Source: Ceraceosorus guamensis (lineage: Eukaryota; Basidiomycota; Exobasidiomycetes; Ceraceosorales; Ceraceosoraceae). Taken from it: DNA of 64,000 bases. The DNA lies in NCBI RefSeq assembly GCF_003144195.1, contig NW_020290002.1, forward strand, positions 434,001 to 498,000. Reading direction: 5' to 3'. Numbering within the stretch: the stretch's first letter is position 1; every line of letters begins with the position of its first letter. Below, piece after piece: positions 34,583-45,877 of the stretch. The notes below the pieces were generated by a model. That model worked only from the letters and a program-made list of their open reading frames with translations. It did no database searches and was not told where the DNA came from. Position numbers and translations under genes: made by a program.

Positions 34583-37500
34583 ATGCCCCTGCTCACCGCT
34601 GGGCGTCACCTGCGCGCACTCAACTTTGCGAGATTCAAAAAAGCACCACTAGCATTGCAGCCGTCGTACAACGCAAGGCTGAGAGCGCACTCTAATCTTC
34701 CCCATCTTTTCACCGCGCATAACACAAGACCATTGCCAAGCATGAGTGGCAGTGATGACTCGAGCAAGCCTAGTTCCACTGTTGGCAGACTGGCAGCGAT
34801 CGGTCGACAGCTGCTACCCAGCTCTGCGCTGTCCACCTCTAGCTCGTCCAAAAGTAGCGACGGCGACAAGTCGGCGGCCAGTCCAGTAGAGCGACGAGGT
34901 ACGCTCAGGCTAGGCTCCAGTGTCGAGCTGCCAGTGTTCGCACCTCACGATGAGACCAGACTGCCAGACCCACGTCTGCTGTTGGACTTACACGACCCCG
35001 TCGTCAGGGATCATCTCGAGTGGCTGGGAAGAAAGTACAGCCTCAAGCAAGACGCCTTGTAAGTAGCATGAAAGCTGCGCTGGATGCTCCTCCAAGGCAG
35101 CGTGCGCTGACCTTGGACTTGCTCCTGTCAGCCTCATCTCTCCGCCTGGTCCCTTTGCACGGCGACTGGCACTCACCTTCGCCGCGCTGCTCCAACTACC
35201 AGTGGAGCACGTGTCGCTGCACCGGGACGTGGGCGAGTCGGAACTGATCCAGACTCGCAACTTGGCTGGAGGGACCACACTGACGTACCAAGATGGACCT
35301 GTGGTGAGGGCCATGAAGAGAGGCAGCATCCTCATACTGGAAGGAGTGGAGCGCGCTGAGCGTGCCAGCATGCCGCTGCTCAACAATCTCATCGAGGTGA
35401 GGACAGTCGATGCGCTCAGCAGTCCGGCCACCCGCTCCTGTCTCGCTTGCTGCTCATCCTTTCATCATCGCTCATCCTGCAGAACCGCGAGATGGGACTG
35501 GCTGACGGCACTCACTTGGTGCCGAGGAGCACCCTGGAAAAGGCCAAAGCGGCTGGTGAAAATCAGACATTCATCCCAGTTAGCGACGCGTTCTTCGTCA
35601 TCGCCATCGGTCTGCCGTGAGTCTGTCATGTAGTGCGAGTACCTGCGCGCCCACCTCACGCCGCTACCATTCCTCCATCACCTTGTCGCAGGGTCCCGCC
35701 TTACAAGGGTTTGCCATTGGATCCACCTTTCCGATCGCGCTTCCAAGGTCGATGGGTCGAGGGGGTCGTCCCTTCCACACTGTCCAATGTCCTTTCGCCC
35801 GACAAGCAAGCCAAGGAGTTGAGCGATGCGCTCACCCAGCGCTTCTTCGAGTGGGCTTCCCTTGTGCGACTGCACGGCACTGCCGCCACTGCTGACGAGG
35901 TGCTGCCACCAGCAGAGCGCCTGCCTAACGTCCCAGCTACCGCTCTGAGCCTCTTGTCGGATCTCGCAGCGCGCTTCCCGCCAGCAGTACCCCTCCCACC
36001 GCTGCCCTCTTTCGATGAGACGGACGACGGCACTCGGCCCTCAGCACCAAATTTGCCCACGGCTCCTCCTCGCAATGGCGCTCTCCAGGTGCACGAGTCA
36101 ACCAGAGCGCGGGTCGAAGCTCGCGAGAACGAGCAGCTGAAGCAGTATGCTGAAGATCAAGCCAAGAACAAGAAAGGAGACGGCTCCATAGCCCCCAGCA
36201 CGAGGGCGCTGCTAGGCGCAGGCTACCCCATGCTCCACACACTCGACCCAACGAGGCGAGAGCTCGCCGCTGATCTGCTCGCCGCTGTATCATTGCACGC
36301 TGGTGTCGGTGTTGGAGGCGCAGAAGTGGAGGAAGGCAAGGGTTTGCTGGGGTACCGCGTGACTGGCATCGTGCGGGCAGCAGACGACGCAGCGGATGTC
36401 ACGTTCGAGCAGGAGCAAGGCCGCAAGGTGACTGTACGCGTCCCCGCTGGTCCTCTGCAACTTGCACCGCTACCCTCAGTGAGCAATGATAAAGCCGCTC
36501 CCAATGGACTACTTTTCACCCCACGTCTAGCGGGCGTCATCACGAGCATGCTTCAGCTGCACGCCGTCGGTCGAGACGTCATCCTTCTGCCTTCTGCGCT
36601 GGCTGCGGACAAAATCAAGGGAGAGGTGTCTCCTTCGTCATCATCGAGCACGTCCACTTCTATCGGTCTCTTTGCATCATTGCTCGGCTATCCGCATGAA
36701 GGCGTTCATCTGTATAAGGATCTGGGAGGAGGAGAGCTCATCGCTCGTCGAGCGACCACCAAGGACGGCAGCACTACCTGGGAAGCCGCGCCTCTGCTCC
36801 GCGGTGCGCTCTCTGGAACGCTAGTCCATCTGTCCGGCATCGACGTCCTGGGCCCCACCCTTGGCGCCTTGGCTCGTCTCACCCAAGACCGAGAAGCCGA
36901 GCTCTGGAATGGCGGTCGTGCAGCGTTACCAGGCGCTCTGACGTCCGTCGAAGGCACCGACATCGCAGAGAAGCGCCTCACCACGATCAACCCCTCTTTC
37001 CGCGTTATTGGCACAGCATCATCCTCCAAGCCGGAATGGCTCAACGAAGAAGCCTCCGCTCTCTTCTCTTTCGTCGCGCCTGCCCCGATGTCTGCAGAAG
37101 AGGAGCTGAGCGTCATCGTCTCTCGCTCTGGAGCCATGCCGGCGCAACTTGAGCCTCTGCTAGCCTTCACGGCTCGGTACCGTGCTCTGGCAGCCGATCC
37201 TGGGCTGGGCTTGCAGGCCTCTCGCCGACTTGGAACCAGAGCTCTGATCCGCATCGCCACTCGCATCGCCCAGTACCCCTGGACGGACCTGTATGCCACT
37301 TTGGCACGCACGCTACTCATCGAATTCCTGCCACGCACCACCGCAGCTCTGGTCCAAAGCGCTCTGTCTCAGACGGAGTTGAGACCCCGTGGATCTGAAG
37401 GTGCTTTCCAATATGTTGCTCCAGAGCACTTGTCCGCGCCAGAGATTAAAAAGGGGGTGCTGTCTTTCCGCAATATCAATGCTCCTGGAGCTCAAGACAA

Positions 37501-40106
37501 CCCGCAAGCTGGCGTGGTAAATATCCCACTGTATGATGCAGCGAGCAAAGATCCAGCAGGGCTTTCACTTGTGCCTACCATGGAGCACTTCTACGACAAC
37601 CCAGCTCAGTCCGCTCTATTGCGCGACATTGGCATTGACTTGCTCGGGAACGACGTGCTGCTGATGGGCAATCAAGGAACAGGAAAGAACAAGCTGATCG
37701 ACAGGCTCGCCATGCTCATCGGCCGACCAAGAGAGTATGTACAGCTGCACCGAGATAGCTCGGTTTCGAGCATTTTGCAACAGGTGCAGCTTGTGGATGG
37801 TCAGTTGACTTTCTTGGAGAGTCCGCTAGTCAGAGCCATTCGCACGGGACGACTTTGCGTGATCGATGAAGCAGACAAATGCCCAGCTTCGGTCACTGCG
37901 ATTTTCAGATCTCTGGTGAGTTTGCGATGTCAGGTCACAGCTTTGGGAGACGTATCTCACTCCTCTCTACTGGTCTCAGGCCGAGCGTCGTGAGCTTACT
38001 CTACCAGACGGAAGGCGCGTACGACCTCAAGGCTCGCTTGGCAGCGACGAAGATGTCGTTGCACACCCAGACTTCCGTCTTGTGCTGCTTGCCAACCGAC
38101 CTGGGCATGGCTTCCAAGGCTCTGACTTCCTCAGCGTCATCGGGGAAGGCTTTGCGATGTTCCAAATTTCCAACCCATCGCACGAATCCGAGGTTGCTCT
38201 TCTGCAGCAAGTTGGACCTCACGTGGACCCTAAACTGATCAAACAGCTAGACCTGGCCTGGTGCGATCTGCGTGATCACTTTGATCAAGGTAGCTTGCAT
38301 TACCCTCTGTCGATGCGAGAACTCATCCACATCGTCCGCCACCTTGAGCGATACCCGGGCGAGCAACTGGTCGACGTGCTGCTCAACACGCTCTCATTCG
38401 ACCTTCAAAGACCTGAAGTCATGGAGCTAGTCGCTCGAACACTTGCTAAGCGTGGGCTCAATGTCAAGGGCCTCAGTCTGGCCGCTATTCGCCAGAAAGA
38501 AGAGGAAAAGCAGAAAGTGGACGCGGGCCGCGTGGAATTTGACCCTGAATCTGCTGGCCGGTGAGTAGAAGTGCAGCATCCTAGGCTGGTGTTGCTGCGA
38601 GCACACACTCACCCATTGCGCGGTCTTGTACCACTCCAGTGACACGAACCTCGACAAGCCAAAGGAGGGAAAGACTGATCCTGACAACAAGGAGCACTCC
38701 GGCGGAAACACTTGGCGAGGAGGTACGGGTGGTCGCGACACTGCTGGCTTGGGTGGACGAGGCGGCTACGAACGCCTTTACTCTGGCCATGAGATCAAGC
38801 AGATTCCCGATTCACTCAAGCGGGACGTGCCCGAGCACATAAAGGAGCAAGCCAGACAAATGGCAAAGGAGGCCCTGGCAAAGAAGCTTGCAGAGGAGGG
38901 GATGACCGCTCATGAAGGTGCAACGCGTGAGTCGAGCTGGTGTGAGCTTCACCACGCTTCTCGCACTGACTGAAGTGGTCACGCACAGTGCAAGCGTACA
39001 AGCTAGAACTCGCCCAGCACATCAACAACCTCGTGCTCACGCTAAATCAAGTACAGACAGCTGCTAAAGAGAGACAGTGGCTGAAGCGCCAAGAGGAAGG
39101 TCAGCTCGACGAGTCCCGTTTGACTGATGCTTTGACGGGCGACAAAGGAGTGATGAAGCGAAGAGCCGAACAACCCCCCGACCCCTTTGCGCCGCAGACC
39201 AAGCCAAAGCGTATCCGCATCCTAGTCGACGTTAGCGCAAGCATGTACTCCATGCAGTACGACGGCAGACTGGATCGCGAGCTCAAGACTGTGCTCATGG
39301 TCATGGAAGCTTTTGCTAGGACCGAACCGGGCAAGTATGTCTATGACATCTGGGGCCACTCGGGTGAATCGGACCACATCCCCCTCGTCATGGCCGACAA
39401 GCCTCCTGCCTCCGCTGGAGATCGCTGGCGCGTGCTTCGCGACATGACTAGTATTACTCAGGTGAGTACTGAAATCGCACGATTCGAGCTTCTACAAGCT
39501 TGGCGCTGTGTAGCTGAGACTGCCCGATCTCATCTATAGTACACCATGAGCGGCGATTCTACCCTTGAAAGCATCCGCTGGGGCTGCCGAGAGTTAACCA
39601 AAGAAGAAGCGGACGACTACTTTGTCATTGCACTTTCCGGTGAGCTGCACGACATCTTGGGCAATCTCAGACCGTGCCGAGTGACTGAACACTGCCAACT
39701 CCCTTCGCTTCGAAAGACGCCAATTTGGGCAGGTACGGCATCACCACGGATATGCTCGCCAAAGCACTCAGAAGCAACGAAAAGGTGAGGCTGCTTCGAT
39801 GAGACGATCTTGCCTGCGCGTTCTAGCTGACAGCACATCGAAATGTGTCACCGTGATGCTTCAAGGTCAAGGGGAGCGTCATCTTTTTAGACGGCCGATC
39901 ATCGGAAGGCAAGCAGACAGCAGCACAGCTGCCCGGATGTGAGTAATGACATGATCGGAAAGCTTTTCAAGCTCTGAGCGCTGACCGCATAGCGCACCCT
40001 GCGCTGTGATCCGCGCACACCGCATGCAGTGGCCTACTCGGTCATCGATCTTCGTCAGCTGCCTCAGACTTTTGGAAGCTTGTTGGAAGCTGCTCTGCAC
40101 CAGTAG
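34583..40106 (+). CDS. VWA8-type AAA+ ATPase with C-terminal VWA domain
   Basis: Large AAA+ protein of the VWA8 family, in animals a mitochondrial matrix-side ATPase. Eleven exons: 34583-35058, 35132-35396, 35483-35616, 35692-37915, 37980-38560, 38640-38926, 38989-39461, 39540-39639, 39717-39784, 39866-39938, 40030-40106; 1585 aa. I use the first ATG (34583) because the added 53 residues (MPLLTAGRHLRALNFARFKK...) look like a mitochondrial presequence; 34742 is the alternative. An AAA module near 160-330 contains NNLIENREMGLADGTHLVP and VIAIGLPVPPYKGLPLDPP. The second has Walker A LLMGNQGTGKNK near 950, Walker B LCVIDEADK near 1013 and VLLANRPGHGF. A Gly-rich linker leads to the VWA domain with the MIDAS motif VDVSASMYS near 1400. 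All phases agree. Human VWA8 is 1905 aa. Confidence 0.92.
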
Positions 40107-40846
40107 TGTCCATCCTTGGTATCTCACCGAGCTGCACTCTGTTCACATTTGCCTTGCCACGCGATTCTGTTACTATGCTCCATTATTCACCAGATAGATT
40201 CAATGAAGCTTTGTGTGTTCTTCATCAATCAGGTATCGAGCATGATGGGAGTCGTGCGGAAGGAAACAGTACTGTGTCCGACAAGAATTCCGTATAGAGA
40301 CTGGCAGAAGCGCCAAAAGCTACAATGTATGGGCATAGAGCGGGCGTCTATGTGCATCGAAGTCTTCGAGTGGGCTCAGTTGAATGAAGAATCTGAACGC
40401 CATCGTGAAAGTGGCGGCGCAGCAGTCGTGATCGCTGGTGGGACGAGGAACCCGAACGCTCGGTCACGGTCCCACCCCGAAGGCGCGCGTGAGAGCTCGC
40501 ACCCGAGATTCACACAGATTGCGAAGACGTGTCATGCGCTTTGCAGCACCACCTCGTATCGGCGGATACGACATCTTTGGCGCTTCCGGGCCGGACCAGC
40601 AGGCATTCAGATTTCACAGCTTTCGACCACCTCGATGCCGGCAGCGCACTCGCTACAGAGCGGGCGTTAGCTGGCGGGCTTGCAGAGGTACGATTCCCTT
40701 GACGACCATCTCAAGTCACCCCTCCCTCCCACCTCACAAAGGCGCATGTATCTTGCACCTCAATCCACCCACGCACACCACCTCGCATCGACGTTGGCAT
40801 CAGAAGATATAACATCAGTGCTCCACTACATCTCTCAGCGCTCGTC
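40107..40846. other. Intergenic spacer, 0.74 kb
   Basis: Between VWA8 and thioesterase genes on the same strand. A run of sensible codons (RIGGYDIFGASGPDQQAFRF, near 40555-40615) is not linked to any start or known family. Nothing else seen. Confidence 0.4.
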
Positions 40847-41932
40847 ATGACACCACCGACCTTTGTGGAGCTGGTCAGCTTGCGACGGGTCGCCGGACGG
40901 GAGGGAGAGTACACCACCGTTCATCCACCTGAGCCGTACGGGCACGTCTCCGACGACGTAGCGTACGGAGGATGCGTGCAGGCTTCGAACATCATCGCAG
41001 CTTTCGACATGCTCAGCAGGCGTAGCACTTCGTCAGCAAAGAGCGGCAAGGCGGAAGCGAGTCCTCTAAGGTTGTACTCTTTGCAAGGCGTCTACCTCGG
41101 ACCCACTCTCGCCGGCGTGCACCTCAGGCTCAGCGCAGAGGTCCTACGCAGCACCAAATCTTTCTTTACTGTCCATATTCGCACCTATCAAACACAGAGG
41201 GACAAGGAAAGAATCACTTTCGCAGCGACTATCGATTTTATGGCCACGCCGCCCGAGCAACCACGGCAAGAGGAGGGTTTCCAGCGAGTGTCTGCTGTGC
41301 CGCTCGTGCAGCCTACTCCGCGTTTGGAGGATGCACAGACGTTGGAGGAGATTGCAGAGGATCGCGTCAAGGAGGGTACGCTGCTTCGCGAGGTGTGGGA
41401 CGCCATCTACGAGGTTCTCTTCCTGCTCTCGAGGAGGACGGGAGAGACAAAAGAGGTGCCGGGTACCGCGCATCACGCCACGATGCACGGGTGCAAAACA
41501 GATGTGGACAATCCTCAGAAGGATCGACACATCACAAAGAGGTGCATAGCGGATTGGAATCGGGCAAGAGGGAGCATTGTTGAGCTCTGCAAGAGCACGC
41601 AGAACTCCAAGGATGGGAACCTCGTTGCCATCTCGCCCGTCGCGGCGAGCTGTGCCTACTTTGCCTTCTACCTCGACTCGGGCTTGCCATACGTACCGCT
41701 GATCACGTCCGGTCTCCATCTGGCAGACACTTCGCATGCCACGTCTCTCGAAGTGGCTGTCCGATTCATTGACCCGGAACCCAAGGCCGATGAGTGGCAC
41801 TACAAGGAGATCACTTCGATAGCACAGCGGAATGAGAGGACCACATCTCAAGCTCACTCCTGGGATCAGAATGGGAATTTGACAGTGTACGCTACCCAGG
41901 TTGGACTGATCAGACCCTTACCGAAGCTGTAA
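40847..41932 (+). CDS. Acyl-CoA thioesterase-like (TesB type, double hotdog)
   Basis: Predicted to hydrolyse acyl-CoA thioesters. A single exon of 361 aa, one of the few intronless genes here. The N-terminal half has the family pattern GHVSDDVAYGGCVQASNIIAAFDML, then SLQGVYLGPTLAGVHLRLSAEVLRSTKSFFTVHIRTYQ, the strands of the first hotdog. The C-terminal half resumes with AASCAYFAFYLDSGLPYVPL and SLEVAVRFIDPE, ends with the typical SWDQNGNLTVYATQVGLIRP. Between them lies a charged linker. No peroxisomal SKL or other targeting signal is visible (ends LPKL). Start chosen as the first ATG in the open frame. Acyl chain preference unknown. Confidence 0.85.
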   Translation: MTPPTFVELVSLRRVAGREGEYTTVHPPEPYGHVSDDVAYGGCVQASNIIAAFDMLSRRSTSSAKSGKAEASPLRLYSLQGVYLGPTLAGVHLRLSAEVLRSTKSFFTVHIRTYQTQRDKERITFAATIDFMATPPEQPRQEEGFQRVSAVPLVQPTPRLEDAQTLEEIAEDRVKEGTLLREVWDAIYEVLFLLSRRTGETKEVPGTAHHATMHGCKTDVDNPQKDRHITKRCIADWNRARGSIVELCKSTQNSKDGNLVAISPVAASCAYFAFYLDSGLPYVPLITSGLHLADTSHATSLEVAVRFIDPEPKADEWHYKEITSIAQRNERTTSQAHSWDQNGNLTVYATQVGLIRPLPKL

Positions 41933-42273
41933 GCGAGGGTTGGTGTTTCGATCAAATGAGAGGGCTAGACTAGACGGCTTGAGACTTTTGGCCAGGGTGT
42001 TGGACTGATCATGGTCCCCCTGTTCTCAGCCTGGGCAGAAGGCCCTGCGCATGGCAAAGCAGGTGGGGATCGGCGGGGTTTAGCATCACCACGTACACAC
42101 ATTCCTTCACCTCGAGATCACTCTCGGGCAGTAGAAAAGCCTCGAACTTCACCTCGAGATCACTCTCGGGCAGTAGACAAGCCTCGGAAAAGGTTTATAG
42201 ACGCCGATTTAGACAGGCATCCGCTGTAGACAATTACACATGAAGCGTAACCGTGCCACCTTCAATGCATCAG
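41933..42273. other. Convergent spacer with 42-base tandem repeat
   Basis: Between the convergent thioesterase and NDUFAF2-like genes. Contains the tandem repeat listed next; otherwise nothing recognised. Confidence 0.5.
42105..42186. repeat. Tandem direct repeat, 42-base period, two copies
   Basis: Copies begin at 42105 and 42147 with cttcacctcgagatcactct and differ at only one or two positions through about 42186. The period is a multiple of three and the surrounding open frame (42011-42229) turns it into a 14-residue repeat, SPRDHSRAVEKPRT. Whether this frame is translated is unknown; it lies between two convergent stop codons. Confidence 0.8.
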
Positions 42274-43611
42274 TTACCTCCTCCTGGGCGCGATAGACGC
42301 GGCCTCGGGAGACCATTCCTCATCTGGACCAACAGCTCTGCCGAATCGAGGTTTGAGCTGAGCACTTTCTTCCCGCCTCTGTGACGCAGCGTTCCTTCTT
42401 GCTTCCCTTTCCGCCTTCTCCCTCGCTTCCGCCTGAGCTCGTGCGTACACCTGCTGCATCTCTTTCGAGTATCCTGCCGCTCCTTCCTCAGCTGCTCCTT
42501 CCACGGTTACATCGAAAGCGCTCAACGGACTCGCTGCCATCAATCTCCGCGCTCGTTCCCTCTCCAGCTCCTTGGCGGTCGCGGCGCTAGCAGCCTGAGC
42601 CATCTGCGCCCTCCTATCCGCTCTCCTCTGTATCGCACCAGAAAATTCCGACTGCGCATCCCCTTCGGTCACTTGTCGGCTCGGTCCAGACTCTCCCGCT
42701 TTCCCATCTGTGTCGGTCCCAACACGTCTGGGCTGATGTCCCGTAGCAGTATTCTTGACGGGTACTCGAGCATCCGAAACTCCAGCCTCTCGTAACCTTG
42801 CCCTGCTCGCTTCCCAGACGCGATCATCCGGGGTGGGTTGACGCCATTCGTAGCTGTCTTGTCCCAGCTCGGATGTAGGGACAGCAGCAGCCCTGCTATC
42901 TCTGAGAGCTTGATCTTGAGGAGCCGAACGAGTCGCATGAATGCCGTGTTGGACGGCGCTGCCTGAGGCATGAGCTGAAGAGGTGGCGCTCGTCGTACCT
43001 GACGCCCCGGTCTGAGCAGCTCCGCTACGTTGCTCCATGAGCTCCGCATGTTGAAGCAGACGTTGACGTCTCTGAGCGTCCTGACGCTCTTCCTCTTCGA
43101 TCGCTAGACGAGCGGCGTTTGCCTGGACCGTAGCTATCCTCTGCACGTCCTCCTGAAGTTCCTGCAAGGGCGCGCCAACGCGGCATGGGGGATTGGCAGA
43201 TGCCGCAGACTTGAGCAGCTGATGGCTCAAGAGGCGCCGCACGGCGTATGAGGACGCACCTGAATGGAAGGCGCGCTGCGCCTGGTGTGTCTGAGCCACA
43301 TCATCCATTGCAGAGGCAGTTCGGATCGATCGTACAAGTCGATGTCCATGTGCTCCTTGTACTTGACCACCCTGCGAGTGAAGCGAGGGTCTACGATGCG
43401 TGGGCTTGTCCTTGTCAGCTACGCCGCGACATGGCTATTAGCGTTCGGCAAAACCCACATCCTTTCCGAGCCACTCACCCTTGTTGCCATCTGGAGAAGG
43501 AAATTCGTAGTAGGAATTGTCTGCCAGATCTTTGCCCACGAGGTACCGCCACCTTCCCAAACCTCCAGGCAAGGGCAAAGCCTTGGCCAAGGTCCTGAAG
43601 AAGTGTGACAT
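42274..43611 (-). CDS. NDUFAF2-like complex I assembly factor (NDUFA12 domain)
   Basis: NDUFAF2 (mimitin) assists assembly of mitochondrial respiratory complex I. Minus-strand exons 43479-43611, 43260-43390, 42274-43161; 383 aa. The NDUFA12/NDUFAF2 domain is at residues 1-95: WRYLVGKDLADNSYYEFPSPDGNK, DPRFTRRVVKYKEHMDIDLYD and LPLQWMMWLRHTRRSAPSIQELQED. The spacing PLQWMMWLRHTR...P is the diagnostic core. Residues beyond about 110 form a long coiled-coil/disordered tail rich in Ala, Arg, Glu and Gln, far longer than in animals (about 170 aa total). The acceptor for exon 2 at 43391 was selected because it keeps frame. Divergent from SHE9/MDM33, 657 bases away. The alternative is the NDUFA12 subunit itself, less likely given the tail. 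Confidence 0.83.
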
Positions 43612-44268
43612 GCTGGCGTAGCAACGATGGTGATACTAGGATGTCTTTGGAGGGTACGGCACTGTAGACTGGGCCGATCTACTTGCGCGATGTGCTTGCG
43701 GCAGAGTGACAGCGCATGTGGACGTTTGACTGCTGACAAATGTAATGTCTCGATGAGCGAAGAGCGCGGGGAGTTGAGAAGATGTCTGCGCTGCTGCCAG
43801 CTGCTGTAGGTGGCGCGTGGAGGATCACCGCGCGCACGCATGCCGCGCGCGCGCTAGGCCAAATGCAATCGCTTTTCGACGGCCGAAAGCAGCCGGGCGG
43901 ATCTGTTAGTCTGCGTGCTGGATGGTCGAGAAGGTCAAAAATCACAATCGTGGAGGATCACGAGATCGTGATGGTGAATATGAAATCTGATCTTCGCCAT
44001 CTTCCATCACTTCAGCACGCGCTTCAACGCATATAGAGGCGCACATTCTCCACCACGCCTTGCCGAACACATTCCCATCCTCCATCGCTACACGATCAAG
44101 CTTCTAAGGTGCTGTTCGCCCCACAATCAACGAGCATCCGAGGCCTCTGGACGACCAACACATCAGTCCAACGCAGCGCTACGCTGTCGTGACTCTCGTG
44201 CTTTGAATAGCCGAGCAGGGGAAGACCTCGCACGCAGCTCGTAAAAGCTCGGACGCTCTCCGCGCGCG
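43612..44268. promoter_or_regulatory. Divergent promoter region, NDUFAF2-like / SHE9
   Basis: About 660 bases between two divergent starts of presumed mitochondrial genes. CACGATCG-like variants (aatcacaatcg, gatcacgagatcgtgatgg) lie near 43940-43975, including a CACGAGATCGTG inverted repeat. A weak TATA-like gcatatagag is near 44027. Confidence 0.4.
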
Positions 44269-45605
44269 ATGCTGATAAGGCCAGTGGCGCTGGCACGGTC
44301 TCTGGGCGCAAGAAGCTGCGCGCCCAGCAGCAGCAGCAGCAGCAGCAGCAAGAGCGTGTCATGCAACGACTCTGCGCAGCTCCGATCGTACTCTCACTCT
44401 GCGCCCGGCCCGAGCTCCTCCCAAATCGATTCCTCGAAGAGACAAGCTACCGGCAGCGCTGCACAGAAGCTTAAAATTCCGCCTCGCCTTCAAGCCAGGC
44501 TGGACGAGCTGGGACCGCGGATATTGGAGAGGATGCGGGTGTTGTCTGGAAGGTGGAACGAAGTGTCTGGGTACGAAGCTGTCGAGGCTCTCAAGAAGGA
44601 TGTGGAGCTGGCGGGTGAGTTCAATATTGCCAAGCAGCATCAATGGAAGCACAGGATCAGGATGGGGCCTCATTGCTCAGAGCAGAGCGCAGCTACGTGG
44701 TCGCTCGTGGTCTCTCACATGGTCCTCCCAACTCTGACTCACCCACAGAGCAAAGGCTGGTGAGCCTCAAGGCACAGCAAAATGAAGCGCTGCAGGCACA
44801 CAGGAAAGCAGTAGCCCAGCGTTCAGAGACACAGCGCACGCTCAACGATCTTCTCTCGCGCAAGTCCTCGTGGTCCAACTCCGACTTGGCTTCATATACT
44901 GCTCTACTCCAATCTGAGCACTCTGAATCAGCAATGGAAAAGGAGGCAGGGGACAAGTACGAGGTCGCGGAAAGGCAGAGGGAGAGAGCTTGGGATGATG
45001 TGGTCAGGAAGACTTTGGAGCGATTCCACGAAGAGTGGAGGTGGAGCGAGAGGGGGAGAACCCTTGGAAACTGGGTCAGCGCTGGAGTTGTCGGCCTTAA
45101 TGGTGAGACGATGCTTGGCGGATCCACTCGCGCCATGCAGCGCCAGGGAGCTGACATTCCCTTCCTATGCGCAGTCGTGCTTTTCATCACAGCCATTCTC
45201 ATAGTAGAGCCGTACAAAAGGCGAAAGCTGGCACAGACGTTCGAGGCTCGTCTACTCCAAGGCGAAGCCGCCAACTCGGCGCGCATAGAGTCGCTCTTGG
45301 CAGGCGTGAGCGAAAGACTGACCAGCATGGAAACTTCGACCCGGGGCACGCAAGCCACTCTGCAAGATCTGGCGGTCGTGGCCGGGTTGGGCAGAGGCGC
45401 TCACGAGACTTTGGAAAATGGGCAAGCGCCTGTACCCACAGATGCAGAGGTACCGGCTCATCCTGCCCTTACGCCCCTCCAAAAGGAGATCAGGGACAAA
45501 CAAGCGCACAAGGAGCGTCAAAGGGACCTCGCCCTGGCTGGTACAGTTGGCTTCGCGGTCGGAGCTGGCTTGCTCGCTATTGTTAGTGCAGCCTGGAGCG
45601 GCTAA
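44269..45605 (+). CDS. SHE9: SHE9/MDM33 mitochondrial inner membrane protein
   Basis: She9/Mdm33 is an inner-membrane protein with matrix coiled coils that controls mitochondrial shape and fission in yeast. Exons 44269-44614, 44683-45102 and 45175-45605; 398 aa. The N-terminus (MLIRPVALARSLGARSC, then a Ser run from AGC repeats) is a likely presequence. The central coiled coil contains the family core QRTLNDLLSRKSSWSNSDLASYTALLQSEHSESAMEKEA and RFHEEWRWSERGRTLGNW; a membrane segment VVLFITAILIVEPYKRRK follows, and a second hydrophobic stretch GFAVGAGLLAIVSAAW ends the protein. Intron 2 (45103-45174) is 72 nt, a multiple of three without stops, so its retention would not break the frame. The acceptor of intron 1 is the least certain point. 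Pairs divergently with the NDUFAF2-like gene. Confidence 0.88.
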
Positions 45606-45877
45606 TCATCAAGGTCCGGCCAGTAGCTGTGCTCCACACCCCGCAAACCTTTGCCGTTCATCACGATTTCCTCTTGTTCATGCTTATACCCAACACTAGC
45701 ACAGCATGCTGGTTTCGCAACGTTGCAGGCAATGCATCATTGTGTTACAAAGCGAGCTGTCATCACATGACCGATGACCGCACAAGGAGCTCAAGCCAAC
45801 CTGTAATCAAGGCACACAAGAGTCAGACCTGTGCAAACAGCTTGTTTCAAGCACACGACGGCACTCCCACGCGCTAC
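45606..45877. other. Convergent spacer, SHE9 / F-BAR gene
   Basis: 272 bases holding both 3' ends. The F-BAR stop codon overlaps a consensus splice donor (see findings), so this spacer may also contain a short alternative last exon ending at 45791. Confidence 0.45.
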
